Source: Candidula unifasciata
Taxonomy: Eukaryota; Mollusca; Gastropoda; Stylommatophora; Geomitridae
Direction: 5' to 3'
DNA: 64,000 nucleotides
Assembly: GCA_905116865.2 (NCBI GenBank)
Contig: CAJHNH020001158.1
Span: forward strand, 471,456 to 535,455
Shown here: positions 1-56,129 of the stretch, piece by piece
Position numbering within the stretch: the first letter of the stretch is position 1
Layout of the letters: each line of letters begins with the position of its first letter
The notes under the pieces: model-generated
Told to the model about the DNA's origin: nothing
The model's database searches: none
What the model saw: only the letters and a program-made list of their open reading frames with translations
Translations under genes and position numbers: made by a program

Positions 1-122
1 TAGCATGCTTTGCTGCACCTAAGGAACGTCCGATTCGCTTTTTTGCTGTGGAACCCCCATGCACTTCGTCTGCCCCTCAACACAGAGCCATCTGTATAGG
101 CAATGACATCACCCAGGCGGGA
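1..122 (-). pseudogene. RNase H start (YTDGSV motif) of a non-LTR retrotransposon, running off the window
   Basis: On the - strand about 122-1 reads DVIAYTDGSVLRGRRSAWGF, the first catalytic motif of a LINE-encoded RNase H. It is cut by the window edge. It lies downstream of another RNase H piece (300-605) that carries the later motifs, so the two pieces cannot be one intact domain in normal order. Confidence 0.6.
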
Positions 123-299
123 ATTGTCGTGAATCATTTGTTAACTTCTAATTCTGCAGCACCAGCTGGCCAGTCTCTGCTTTCACGACCTAATGCGATT
201 AGAACCCCACATAAGTCTAAAACTTGTTCGGACACCTTGACCCACTACTCTATCCTCTCTCACATTTATCAACACACGTCTATTTGTGTCCACTCCATA

Positions 300-605
300 C
301 AGAGTTGTTAAAATTAGCTCCGTCCATGCTTCTTCCTTTATGCATTCGTGATTTACCTGCCAGTTGATCAGCTATTTCATTACTTTTCCCTCCTGCATGC
401 CCAGGTGTATAGATCTAGATTATGGGAGTTCATTGGGACTTCTGAATGCTTTTTATCCATTTGGAGTATAAATTACATGTTGCGATTTTCTGAAGCATGT
501 TCATGAAGTCTGAAAAGATCAATGCATGTGCGGCTGTGGGTTCTGCTATTCATGCGAGTGAATCTGGTAGCAGCTGTTTTCTCCATGGTGATGCTTGTAC
601 TTATA
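300..605 (-). pseudogene. RNase H C-terminal part of a LINE (PGHAGG..EIADQLAGK)
   Basis: The - strand encodes TSITMEKTAATRFTRMNSRT, one stop, then YTPGHAGGKSNEIADQLAGK, the last RNase H motif. It is interrupted by stops and is a relic. Same lineage as 37080-37440, 38840-39130, 44290-44480 and 47255-47400. Confidence 0.65.
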
Positions 606-1004
606 TGATTTCATAACAAAGGAAGGCGATCCAGAGAAGAAATGTTAGGTAAACTTACCTTCTGATTTGTATTTTATACTTTCATCCTTAAAAGGACGCT
701 TGGCACGCCGTTGGCGTAATTTGCAAAGCTGCAGTACCTGCATCTTTCAGTCCAACACATCCAGTTTCAGCAAGCCTGTCATTAGTGGCCTTTCACGACA
801 TGCTTGTTAGTGGTGTAGTGGGTTTGTTCGTCTTTATTTTCGCAGAATCTGGGTTCCGGAATCTACATGTAGACCAAATGTGTACAAACGGTTAGCTTAC
901 TCCAAGTTAGTTTAATATAAGTAGTTATTTTGTTACTTGGCCACCGTGCTACCCCAGCCCTAAATAGGCATCAAGTAAAGTTCTGAAAAGTAAAGGCCCT
1001 CACA
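606..1004. other. Unassigned stretch
   Basis: AT-rich sequence between the RNase H relic and a SINE. No splice-bounded coding segment, tRNA-like head or tandem repeat is recognised. Confidence 0.4.
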
Positions 1005-1385
1005 CTGGGGCTAAGTGGTTTCAAGCATGGCGTCTGATCTGAATGCAGGTCCCGGGTTTAAGTCCAGGTGAAGGCTGGGAATTTTTTCACGTTGACATAA
1101 GTAACTGACCCTGGTCTCTGGGTAATAAGATTTAGTGTGCATTGTTGCGCACGTCAAATATGCCTTGGCAGCTGGAAATCGAAAAGAGCAGCCTAACGGA
1201 CTTACCCCGGCAAATGTGGAGTTGAAAATCTACCCAAAGTACTTTCAGGATTCTTGCGGAGCTATGGAGTTCGTGCACTGCGCTGATGTTAATAATAAAT
1301 TCAGGCTTGAGTTATAAATAGAACGGAGCACTTATTGGTTAACACCCTTGTGCCATGACGTTGGTCCGTCTTTTAAAACCTAAAC
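1005..1385 (+). mobile_element. SINE family S3, long copy
   Basis: A tRNA-like head (ggggctaagtggtttcaagc, B-box-like gggtttaagtcc) is followed by a body shared with four other window copies: tgcattgttgcgcacgt, ggcagctggaaatcg, cagcctaacgg and a 3' end about ttttaaaacctaaacctcaa. About 380 bp. Confidence 0.7.
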
Positions 1386-1490
1386 CTCAAACCTACCTAG
1401 TGCCCATTGGTCTATAAAATATAGGTCTAGCCCTATATACCCAATACGCCTTAAGGCGGGAAAAGGGTCCTTTACTATGCTTTTTAGTTG
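1386..1490 (+). mobile_element. SINE family S2, 3' part
   Basis: Contains the S2 tail signature: attggtctataaaatatagg, tctagccctatatacccaat and gaaaagggtcctttact. It abuts the S3 copy with no tRNA head and lies 45 bp upstream of FAM13 exon 1. Confidence 0.7.
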
Positions 1491-1533
1491 TTTTATTTTT
1501 ATATTATAAGTGTTTTCCTCTCCCGTTTTAAAG

Positions 1534-46388
<44,855 letters not shown>

Positions 46389-46553
46389 CAAACAACTGCA
46401 GACCGAATGGGTACCACGTTATCTTCGCGTAACAACGTGAACTCAATTCCCAGTCATTATTTGTGCAATATGATACCCAGCCATGACTCACGTTATAGCT
46501 GCATTGTTCAATGTCGTAACAGTCAGTTACCTAGCCATAGGAACATTTGTGTA

Positions 46554-46840
46554 CAGTGGAATCTCGGAATTCGAACATAATCCGTTCCGAGACGCCATCA
46601 AATTCTAAATCGTTCGAGTTCCAAGGCAATTTTTTCCCACTGGTAAATTGAAGCTAACTTAATCTTTTCCAAGGTCCAACAAACTCACACAAAAAAAAAA
46701 CTAAATACAGTACAATCTAAATTTTGTTAAAAAAATTATCAATATATTTCAATAAGAACATAACTTTTTAAAAAATGTAAAAGCCATTGTATTTACTCTA
46801 TCTTTATTTTTTTTTTTATGAGGACACCGCACATTGCACT
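46554..46840 (+). mobile_element. Third Tigger/pogo-like terminus
   Basis: Starts after gta with cagtggaatctcggaattcg, aacataatccgttccgagac; similar in layout to the Tigger element at 4535. The right end is not found; starts ~165 bp after the FAM13 stop. Confidence 0.55.
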
Positions 46841-47254
46841 AGGAGAAGGAAGGTAAATTTGGCGAGATTATTGCTTGGAAGGCAAATTACCTTTCATGAT
46901 TACATCTGGAATCTTTTCTGGTGTTGTATGTCATAGTCGCTCACCAGTCCTAGAGGGTTTGGGGTCACTAGTTTGCGTTGAGGCCAGCTTTCCAAACTGC
47001 TCTGATCTTAGTTCGATGAGCTTATCATTGAATAAATTACCGCCGGAGTTTAAATCTGTCCTACTACTAGGCGCGTTCATCGGGTGGCGGATAGTGGAAC
47101 GGCCTTTAGATATAGAGGTTAGCCGCGAATATATTAAATATTCGGCCGTGGGCCAAACCAGGTGGTGATCATTGAGAGAAAGCGAGCTAGCTGGTGGATG
47201 ATTATGAAGATGATGATGATGATAAAGATGATGATGATGATGGTGGTGATGATA
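46841..47254. other. Intergenic sequence with one unsupported open frame
   Basis: A 97-codon frame (46875-47168) has no recognisable domain or splice context. AATAAA at 47031 is a candidate poly(A) signal for FAM13. (GAT)n at 47204-47250. Confidence 0.35.
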
Positions 47255-47400
47255 AAGTTACCACACCCGTTAACTATGGCTCTGCTAAGATGCCACTTCT
47301 CAACAACTTCTTGGATTTTCGATCACGTGGTCAACAGATTTTGGATATCCGTCTCGCCTTTCCCATTGAGTGCTAAACATCGGCAAGATCCCCTGGTAAC
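47255..47400 (-). pseudogene. RNase H-bearing LINE C-terminal relic
   Basis: tccgtctcgcctttccc and agatcccctggtaac are shared with 37100-37200. The - strand gives GKARRISKIC-like sequence, stop-ridden. Confidence 0.5.
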
Positions 47401-47461
47401 TGTGATATGTCAAGTTGACTATTTATACTTTTTCGTTTGGTTTGTATATTGTCATGTGTTG

Positions 47462-47640
47462 TAGACAGGAGCAACTGGTCGAGTGGTTAGAATCATGTGC
47501 GTTGTACGGTAAAGTCAGGGTTTAATCACGGGCAAGGGCATAGGGATTTTTTTTCTGTCGGGGCCAAACATTAAAGAAGAAAAACTGGACTGACCCCTCG
47601 GCCTTAAAACTTCGGATTCACCACCTCACCCATGCCATAC
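47462..47640 (+). mobile_element. SINE family S1, diverged
   Basis: caggagcaactggtcgagtg, gttagaatcatgtgcgttgt (A-box region), cagggtttaatcacggg (B box), then ttttttctgtcggggcca. The tail is diverged. Confidence 0.6.
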
Positions 47641-47699
47641 ACAGCCCGAAAAGTGGCAAATATAGATAGTCAACACACGGATGCTTCCACGTGTTTCAA

Positions 47700-48045
47700 T
47701 TATTTCATCATCATCATCGTATTTGTCAACATCATCAAATATCTTGCCGACTGGCATGGGCAATCATGCCTCTCCGAAATCTGCGATTTTCCACAGCAGC
47801 TACTGGTTCGCGTGCTTACATTCCACAATGCGACGACAAAAGGCTGCCAAGGGTCGCCTCACGTTGTTCTTCCCTTGTCTTTTTTCCTAAGGATCGTTCT
47901 AGAGGTCACAACATGTTCTAGTTGCCTAATTCTCATAACATGATAAAAAAATTTTGACTGTCTCCTTCTGATGTTTGTAATAATGTGTCTTCAAGTCCTC
48001 GCCACTTTCACATCATCTCTGTTGCTCTTTTTAGAGAAAAATACA
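47700..48045 (-). mobile_element. LINE 3' end with (GAT)n tail
   Basis: tcatcatcatcgtatttgtc (tail), cttgccgactggcatgggca, then ttctcataacatgataaaaa and ctgtctccttctgatgtttg, matching the 3' region at 9245-9470. Confidence 0.7.
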
Positions 48046-48525
48046 GTAGTGGTTTCCCCTAGCCCTCTGTCGATTTTTGTTTCGTTTGTTTCTAATAGTT
48101 TTTATCTAAACACTGCCTTCTCTAAGCTTCTCTGGAGCTGGCCGTGGTCTAAACAAGGCAGTGGACGGGGATCGCGAGGAAGGGGTAAAATAGCACCTCT
48201 TAACCATTGATGAAAATAAATTTTATATTAATTATTAAATATCGTGGAATAACCTGAAACTGATATAAGAATTATTTTCGTCATTAACAAAATATGCATA
48301 TGATTACCATAGTTATTTAGTACTATATTGAATTTTTACTTCATAATTTGATTATCTGAGTTAGCAGATCACTATTCTGTACGTTATAATTTCATGTTAG
48401 TATGTTTTCTAACTTGATATTAGTACGTGGAAACGGTTAATATGATTGCTTTTTTTATTAGTATCTGGAAAAGGACGTCCAAGAGAGGTCCTAGGACGAA
48501 ATTTGATAAGCGAGGTCAAAGGTTG

Positions 48526-48526
<1 letters not shown>

Positions 48527-48592
<66 letters not shown>
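48527..48592. repeat. (TA)n microsatellite
   Basis: About 32 TA units at the 3' end of the S5 SINE that follows, in its transcription direction. Confidence 0.97.
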
Positions 48593-48595
<3 letters not shown>

Positions 48596-48780
48596 ACCTT
48601 TTGCTCGGCACTATGGATATCGCAACCCTTCGGCCTTGATTTCATGATAAATACTACAAATCTGGAAGAAATGTGGCTTTTCTGAATACCCCTCGGGCGT
48701 AATCCTGGACCACAAGGAGTTCGTAACCCGGCCGCTACGAAGCCAGGTTTAAACAACTACGCTAGAGAGCCGAGCATCAA
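48593..48780 (-). mobile_element. SINE family S5
   Basis: The - strand head ggctctctagcgtagttgtt and degraded B box, body cggaccac-type then tgtggcttttc reversed, ending ccatagtgccgagcaaaagg and the (TA)n tail. Matches 52650-52830. Confidence 0.75.
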
Positions 48781-48784
48781 AGGA

Positions 48785-49480
48785 GCTGGAATGCATTCTA
48801 TCGATGGTATTGAAAATAAATTGCACAGGAAAGTACGGGGTGGCAGAGTAGGCAAGAGACCTAAGTGACGTACACATGGAACAATGGGACGATGATGATG
48901 GTTATGGTGATCATAGTTATGATGATAGTATGAGTATCATCTTGTGCTTCACAACTTCATGTTAGCAACCGACAATCTTTTAATTAAAATTTTTATATAA
49001 GTAACGTATTTATAATATGATTCTTTTATGTTAGAATATAACGGTTCTGTACTAAGTATTGTTATGTTTTTATGACGTGTTTGTACCTTATAATGTCAGG
49101 TTTGTTACTGACTATTATGTAGATTGTAATTTTATATATAATAAAGCTGATTTTTTACTTTGCAATTTATTATTTACAGTCAGCGTTTAGCACGATTACT
49201 CAATAATTTTGTTATATTCTTTTTCTTGTTCTTCTCCCCCCTCCTCTTCCACCGTCTCCTCTGCCTTCTTCTTTTTCTTTTTTCTTCTTCTTCTGCAGCT
49301 GCTGCTTCTCCCTCTTCGTTGGCCTTTACATAGTGGTTTAAACGTTGTGTTGTGGTTTGCAGCTAGTCTGCGATATATGGGTCTTTCAGTCTCACACAGC
49401 CGATTTTCAGCCCCTTTCCGCCCTAACTCCTTTTGCACATTTGTTAAGGAGATGTGAGGAGATTAGCCCCTAAAATAATT
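48785..49480. other. Intergenic sequence, no gene recognised
   Basis: AT-rich with (GAT/GGT) triplets near 48890 and a cttctt-rich patch at 49225-49320. Confidence 0.35.
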
Positions 49481-49489
49481 TTTTTTTCT

Positions 49490-49620
49490 TTGGGGGGGGG
49501 GGTGGGTGGGTGTGGGGGTGATATTTTCAATGCACCTTAAGAAAATTGTAGGGGGAGGGGGAGGCTTAAAGCCCCTTTCTTTCTGTACCCCCCTCCCCCT
49601 CCCCCCCCCCCCCGTCCCAT
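49490..49620. repeat. G-run and C-run pair
   Basis: g-rich ggggggggggtgggtgggtg at 49493-49520, ggggagggggagg at 49552, and c-runs at 49588-49613. The opposite runs could form a hairpin or G-quadruplex. Confidence 0.7.
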
Positions 49621-49959
49621 TCCCTGGCGCTCACGCCATCAATTACAGAATAACTGACGCCAATGAATAAAAATAACCAGTGTGTTGGGTTATGACTCAT
49701 CGTGACACACACACGCTCTAGTCTGCCACAGCTGTGACCAGCTGGTTCTGCTAAATGCTTACCTGTTAATTACATCTATGGAGTACAGTCAATAAAGTCG
49801 GGAGCCGTTCGAGCAATTAGAGAAATATGTCCATGTGTACTGATGGGTACTCATCAACATTACGGTGACAGAAGTTAAGTTCATTATTAAACCTAAGAGA
49901 ATTGTTTGCTTGTATTGGTGTACGGATTATCTGACCTTTTCTTGAGCTTTTAATTAGAG

Positions 49960-50222
49960 GACCCTTTTCCATGCCTTCAGCCGTATTGGGCATATAGGGC
50001 TAGACCTACATTTTATAGACCGATTGACACACGGTAGGTGATGTGAAAACATCACACCGGCCGCCTTTACGTCCCAGGACTACACCTTGTACCCAAACAA
50101 GGGTGGGTCGACCTGGAAGCCTAGGTTAGTTTTCCAAAAAAAATATATTCCGGTTCCATCAGGACCTGAAACCACGACCTTTCGATCCGCAGTCGAGCTT
50201 CTAGCCGCTACACCACGCCGGC
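49960..50222 (-). mobile_element. SINE family S2, near full length, adjoining a derived minisatellite
   Basis: Reversed S2: aggacccttttccatgcctt, atatagggctagacctacat, acatcacaccggccgccttt, gggtgggtcgacctggaag, and head cgatccgcagtcgagcttct-agccgctacacca. The head end continues into the 34-bp array. Confidence 0.9.
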
Positions 50223-50813
50223 TACCCTGAGCTTCTAGCCGCTACACCACGACGGCTAGCCTGAGCTTCTAGCCGCTACACCACGACGGCGCTACCCTGA
50301 GCTTCTAGCCGCTACACCACGACGGCTATCCTGAGCTTGTAGCCGCTACACCACGACGGCTATCCTGAGCTTCTAGTCGCTACACCACGACGGCTATCCT
50401 GAGCTTCTAGTCGCTACACCACGACGGCTACCCTGAGCTTCTAGTCGCTACACCACGACGGCTATCCTGAGCTTGTAGCCGCTACACCACGACGGCTATC
50501 CTGAGCTTCTAGCCGCTACACCACGACGGCTACCCTGAGCTTCTAGCCGCTACACCACGACTGCTACCCTGAGCTTCTAGTCGCTACACCACGACGGCTA
50601 CCATGAGCTTCTAGTCGCTACTCCACGACGGCTATCTTGAGCTTCTAGCCGCTACACCACGACGGCTATCCTGAGCTTGTAGCCGCTACACCACGACGGC
50701 TATCCTGAGCTTCTAGTCGCTACACCACGACGGCTATCCTGAGCTTCTAGCCGCTACACCACGACGGCTACCCTGAGCTTCTAGTCGCTACACCACGACG
50801 GCTATCCTGAGCC
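50195..50813 (-). repeat. 34-bp minisatellite made from the S2 SINE A-box region, about 17 copies
   Basis: The unit is cctgagcttctagccgctac-accacgacggctat. The first copy is the S2 head itself (gagcttctagccgctacacc at 50193). On the - strand each copy carries tggtgtagcggctagaagct, a pol III A-box-like sequence. Variants (agtcgc, gcttgt) recur in blocks, showing higher-order duplication. Confidence 0.92.
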
Positions 50814-50942
50814 ACGGCCTACTACATTTATATATACAGAAGGGCGTGCCTGAGCTTCTTAGCCCGAGGGCAGTCGCCCTTTTTCCCGACTTTTCTTTCC
50901 CAAGTTTAGGATAGCTTTGGGAATTGTTTCTTGGAAAAGGTA

Positions 50943-51170
50943 GGTGGGTAGTTGTATCCCACCAGGACATCGCACAAGCGATAAACACCCGGTGACACAA
51001 AGTGTCACCCTGCGGATGAGGATCACCCGTGGAGAGGTTCCAGAAACCCCTTTTAGCTGTTAGGCCATATCTATGTATAAGCCATATTTATGGCTAGGCT
51101 ATATTCAGGGCCCCTGGCAAAAGTCAGGGTGAGATTTAAAAAAAAAAATTGCATCCCACGAGGGGACGAC
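50943..51170 (-). mobile_element. SINE-like family S6
   Basis: caggacatcgcacaagcgat, aaacacccggtgacacaaag, tggctaggctatattcaggg; the left boundary has tagttgtatccc instead of a TGAC tail. Confidence 0.75.
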
Positions 51171-51199
51171 TTCAGTAAGGCAGACATAATTCTCTGAAA

Positions 51200-51425
51200 T
51201 TGACTGACTGACTTTCTACCCCACCAGGACATCACACAAGCGATAAACACCCGACGACACAATGTGTCACCATGTGGGTGAGGATCACCGTGGAGAGGTC
51301 CCAGAAACCGCGTTCAGCCTTTAGGCCATATTTATGACCAGGCTATATTGCGGCCCCTGGCAAGAGCCAGAGTAGGGCTACAAATAACGAAAAATTTCGT
51401 CCTAAAAAGGATAGGAAGTATTGCC
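51200..51425 (-). mobile_element. SINE-like family S6, complete, with 13-bp target duplication
   Basis: Perfect taattctctgaaa at 51187-51199 and 51426-51438. A (TGAC)3 tail lies at the left (3') end; the 5' end is ggcaatacttcctatcc on the - strand. Shows that S6 is a retroposon of about 226 bp. No clear tRNA boxes. Confidence 0.85.
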
Positions 51426-51460
51426 TAATTCTCTGAAAAGCACCCTCTTAAGGAAAAGTA

Positions 51461-51581
51461 TGTGTGGTCAAGCGTCTGTCTGACACACGATGGTCAGCAC
51501 ATTGTAATTGTGTGCATATTCTGTATGAGGGTTTCGAGAAAAGACAGCATGCACTGGATTCTCAATCAGCTTACAATGAAC
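51461..51581 (+). pseudogene. hAT-type transposase fragment
   Basis: MVKRLSDTRWSAHCNCVHIL and YEGFEKRQHALDS match the 'LK.LSDTRWS.R..A...L...F..I..AL' segment of DUF4371/ZMYM1-like hAT transposases. Frame ends in the neighbouring MITE. Confidence 0.65.
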
Positions 51582-51589
51582 AGCTAGTG

Positions 51590-51826
51590 CAGCGGTTCTC
51601 AACCTACGGGTCGTGGCCTTTTTTTTTGGGGGGGGGGGGGCGGGGGGGGGGGGGGGAGGGGGAGGTCAAACGACCCTTTTACAGGTGTCGTCAAAGACCA
51701 TCGCCAACAAAAACATATTTACTGAAATTATGTAGTAGTAACTGAAATAATTGTATGTTTGTGGTCGCCACAATATAAAAAACTGCATTAAAAGGGTCTC
51801 GGCATTAAGCAGGTTGAGAACCACTG
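51590..51826. mobile_element. hAT MITE resembling SPIN/Charlie-type elements
   Basis: TIRs cagcggttctcaacctacgg and (reverse of) gcaggttgagaaccactg. 8-bp flanks agctagtg (51582-51589) and agctagcg (51827-51834) differ at one base. Interior aacgacccttttacaggtgt, aagaccatcgccaacaaaaa and taaaagggtctcggcattaa closely resemble, from memory, the SPIN/URR1-type hAT MITEs of vertebrates. A G-run interrupts it at 51618-51660. 237 bp. Confidence 0.85.
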
Positions 51827-52289
51827 AGCTAGCGAATGCAAAGGGGGGGCGGGGCGGTGGAAGAGGGAGCTGGCTCTCCCGCCTCGTGTACTTTTATATT
51901 CAAGGAGTCACTTAAAGCATGTGCCCATCGTCGTGTTTGTCGGCCCCTGCCCCTCCTTCCTGGTACCATGCCTTCTGCTATTTTCTTTTATCCCAACCCG
52001 CCATGGCGCTTCATATGACCAAAATTTTAGCAGGGCAGTATGGGGGAATATTTCAGAAAGGACACACAAAGAGAATCTGCTAAATATTTCTTCCCACTGA
52101 AGGCAATGGTGGTAGTATGGTGTGAACGCCCAGACACCAGATGTCGTGTGGGTTGCGATAAATGGCAAATAGATGGAAATGTTGATACAGCTGTGCAGTA
52201 GCAGGTTCGTTTCTCTCATTTACGACTTTTCTTTAAAATGGTGGATTGTTTGATCGACAAGGACTTGTTCTTTTAAGTATGTAGGGTTT

Positions 52290-52610
52290 CTTATTATTAT
52301 TATTATTATTCTTTTCCTTCTTCTTATTCTCCTTCTTCTCCTCCTCCTCCTTCTTCTTCTTCTTCTTCTTCTTCTTCTTCTGCTTCTTCTTCTCCTTCTT
52401 CTTATTCTCCTTCTTCTTCTTTTTATTCTCCTTCTTCTTCTTCTTCCCTTTCTTCTTATTCTCCTTCTTCTTCTTCTTCTCTTCTTCTTCTTCTTCTTCT
52501 TCTTCTTCTTCTTCTTCTTCTTCTTCTTCTTCTTCTTCTTTGTCTTCCTCTTCTTCTTTTTCTTCTTCTTCTTTTTCTTCATCTTCTTCATCTTTTTCTT
52601 CTTCTTGAGT
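52290..52610. repeat. (TTC/TCC/ATT)n compound array
   Basis: (ATT)n, then irregular ttcttattctccttcttctc and purer (TTC)n at 52470-52540. Lies upstream, on the 3' side, of an S5 SINE. Lys/Arg/Glu frames are artefacts. Confidence 0.93.
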
Positions 52611-52649
52611 TGCGCTTTTTTTTTCAGAGTATCCAAAAACCATAAATTG

Positions 52650-52830
52650 TTAACCCTTTGACTCGGTACTATGGATATCGCAACCCTCAGTCTTGATTCC
52701 ATGAGAGATACCTTGAATCTGGAAGGAATGTGGCTTTTCTGCCTACCCCCGGGCGTGAACCCGGACCACAAGGAGTTCGTCACCTGGTCGCCGCGTAGTC
52801 GGGTTTAGCCAACTGCGCTAGCGAGCCGAG
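52650..52830 (-). mobile_element. SINE family S5, best copy
   Basis: - strand head gctcgctagcgcagttggct (A box), ggtccgggttcacgcccggg (B box), body ggtaggcagaaaagccacat, cttccagattcaaggtatct, gcgatatccatagtaccgag. tRNA-like spacing. About 180 bp. Confidence 0.85.
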
Positions 52831-52894
52831 TTGAGCTTAAAAGTAGTAAGTGCAGCTCTGAGGGCTAAATGAATGCATTTCATAATGTTAAAGT

Positions 52895-53075
52895 GCTGGG
52901 GAATGATTAACTTGCCTTGGTTCCCAGGTTGACCTAACTTACAATTTGTGCCAGGTAATTTCCAAAGAAGTAAAAGTGTCCGACGTGTGTTGAGAAAACC
53001 ACCTATCTAATGTCGAGTGATCTGTAACAATGTGAGACTAAGCGTCGTTTGCGCGAAAGGCATGAAAAGAGTCAC
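52895..53075 (+). mobile_element. SINE family S2, diverged 3' part
   Basis: ttgccttggttcccaggttg, accacctatctaatgtcgag, gcgcgaaaggcatgaaaaga follow the S2 order. Confidence 0.55.
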
Positions 53076-53084
53076 TTATTCTTA

Positions 53085-53445
53085 CTGAACAACGGATCAA
53101 CATCATGGCACACGGAAAGTAAACCTCAAGTGCTCCGTTCTACTTCTAATACAAGTCTGAGTTCGAAAAAAGTCAGCACAGTGCACGAGCTCAGTAGCAC
53201 CGGCAATGATCCTGAAATACTTTGTGTAGATTATTAATTCCAAATTTTGCCCGGGCAGGCCGTTAGGCTACTCTTTTCGATTTCCAACTGCCAGGGGATT
53301 TTTTAAGTAGGAAACAATACACACGGGCTTTCGATCTCACTACCCAGAGACAGGGAAAATTACTAGAAATCCACGTGGAAAAAATCCTAGCTTTCACCAA
53401 AGTCTCACCCCGGGACCCCAGCACTCGAGACCACACAGCCCCCGT
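53085..53445 (-). mobile_element. SINE family S3, long copy
   Basis: Reversed S3: gaacaacggatcaacatcat, gcaggccgttaggctactct, aacaatacacacgggctttc, and a diverged head (ctcaccccgggaccccagca). Confidence 0.78.
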
Positions 53446-53689
53446 CACTTACTCAAGTTCGATCACTAAGGTTGGAAATTCACCAGCGAATGGAGGTGCA
53501 TGCAGTATGGTGCGGCATGCCTGTTAGTCCATCAAGAGAATGAGTGGAGTATGGAGTTTCAAAACGGCGTGACTTCTATGACAAACTGTTCACCACCAGA
53601 TAATGCACCCCGAGCAGGGCACCCAGTGTCGATTGCTGGACTGTCAGGAATGCTTTGCAATAATGAACCTTCATTCACCGATGAATTTC

Positions 53690-53830
53690 TCCAGGTGTCA
53701 CCCCTTTACTGATTTTAAAAAAAAAAAACGGAAAACAGAATGCTGCTCCTCTCTGGTGCATGTCACAAGTGGGGTGGCCATCTTTAAAACTGTTATTATG
53801 ACGTCACCGTATTCGTCTGTACCTTAAAAC
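53690..53830 (+). repeat. Dispersed repeat family D3, copy 3
   Basis: aacagaatgctgctcctctc, tggtgcatgtcacaagtggg, gccatctttaaaactgttat, tatgacgtcaccg. Confidence 0.65.
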
Positions 53831-54002
53831 ACACAAAATACAGATGGGTTACAAAACAATGGGTTGGTTGCTGTCATTTCTATCACACTTTCAAGGGTTT
53901 CATTTGAAACTCCTTTGTAATATATACAGAGACTGCAGTGAATGAGCTGCAAAAGATACAAATGCATACGTACAACATATAATGATTCAATATAAACAAA
54001 AA

Positions 54003-54262
54003 GAGGGTGTAGCGACTAGATGCTCGCCTGCAGATCAGAAGATCGTGGGTTCCATGTCCTGACGGAGCAGCACTTTTTTTTTCAATGACGACTCCCAGGG
54101 CGACGCAGCCCTCAATGGGTACCAGGTAGTTCTGGAAAGTAAAGGCGGCCGGCGTGATGTTGACCACATCACCCACCAAGTGCCTATTGGTCTATAACAT
54201 ATGGGTCTAGCCCTATATGCCCAATACGCTTGAAGGCGAGGAAAAGGGTCCTTTGCTCACAT
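54003..54262 (+). mobile_element. SINE family S2, near full length
   Basis: ggtgtagcgactagatgctc, gatcgtgggttccatgtcct, T-run, caatgggtaccaggtagttc, ggcggccggcgtgatgttga, tatgggtctagccctatatg, gaaaagggtcctttgct. Confidence 0.87.
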
Positions 54263-54694
54263 AAACAAAAGTGTGCAAATACTTATTTTCGTTCCACGGG
54301 CCAATGTTTTCAAATGTCAAGCTGTATAAGGTCTGTAGTGTGACTCATACCCTCCACTGATCCACACAGCGTGGTTTCCATTGAAATACAAAATAGCCAG
54401 AACAGTTACCTATCTGCTGCATGCACAGAGCGGGTCTGCTGCATATGTTCACAATTTTGTGGTCCCTAACTGCATGGAAACACATACACACAAGTACCAA
54501 TACAAGCAACAGGATGTGAACTATGAGACAGAGTTTATTGAGGAAAACCATATTTATCAATGGATTACCATGTCAAACATAATGTAGCACTTCATAGTTT
54601 ATATACATGGTAGGGAGTAGCAAAAGATTACATATGTCGAAAACACTGAGGCTGGGTGAAATCATGAAGTGAAACAATACTAAAAATAAGTAAG

Positions 54695-54962
54695 TAAAAG
54701 TAAAGGTCTTCTTTCCACGCCTTTAGGCGTACAGGGCATAAAGCGCTATATTTTAATAGACTAATCGGCACAAGATGGGTGAGGTAGTCAGCATCACAAC
54801 AGCCGCTTTTACTTCCCGGGACTGCACCCAGTACCCACTCAAGGCTGGGTCGACCTGAGAGTTAAGGTCATTTTTTGAAAAAAGTCTGGCTCCGCCAGGG
54901 AGCGAACCCACAACCTTCCAATCCGCAAGCAAGCATCTAGCTGCTACGCCATGGCGACTACC
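54695..54962 (-). mobile_element. SINE family S2, near full length
   Basis: Reversed S2: taaaggtcttctttccacgc, cagcatcacaacagccgctt, aaggctgggtcgacctgaga, then head cgaacccacaaccttccaat, gcatctagctgctacgccat. Confidence 0.87.
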
Positions 54963-54974
54963 AATACTAAAAAT

Positions 54975-56129
<1,155 letters not shown>

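Noticed and set aside
48..311. 87-residue + strand frame
   Set aside because: Antisense to LINE RNase H relics, which explain the sequence better.
46875..47168. 97-residue frame after FAM13
   Set aside because: No recognisable domain, no splice context, and flanked by repeat relics.
53500..53712. 70-residue frame on + strand
   Set aside because: Partly D3 repeat; no family similarity or splice support.
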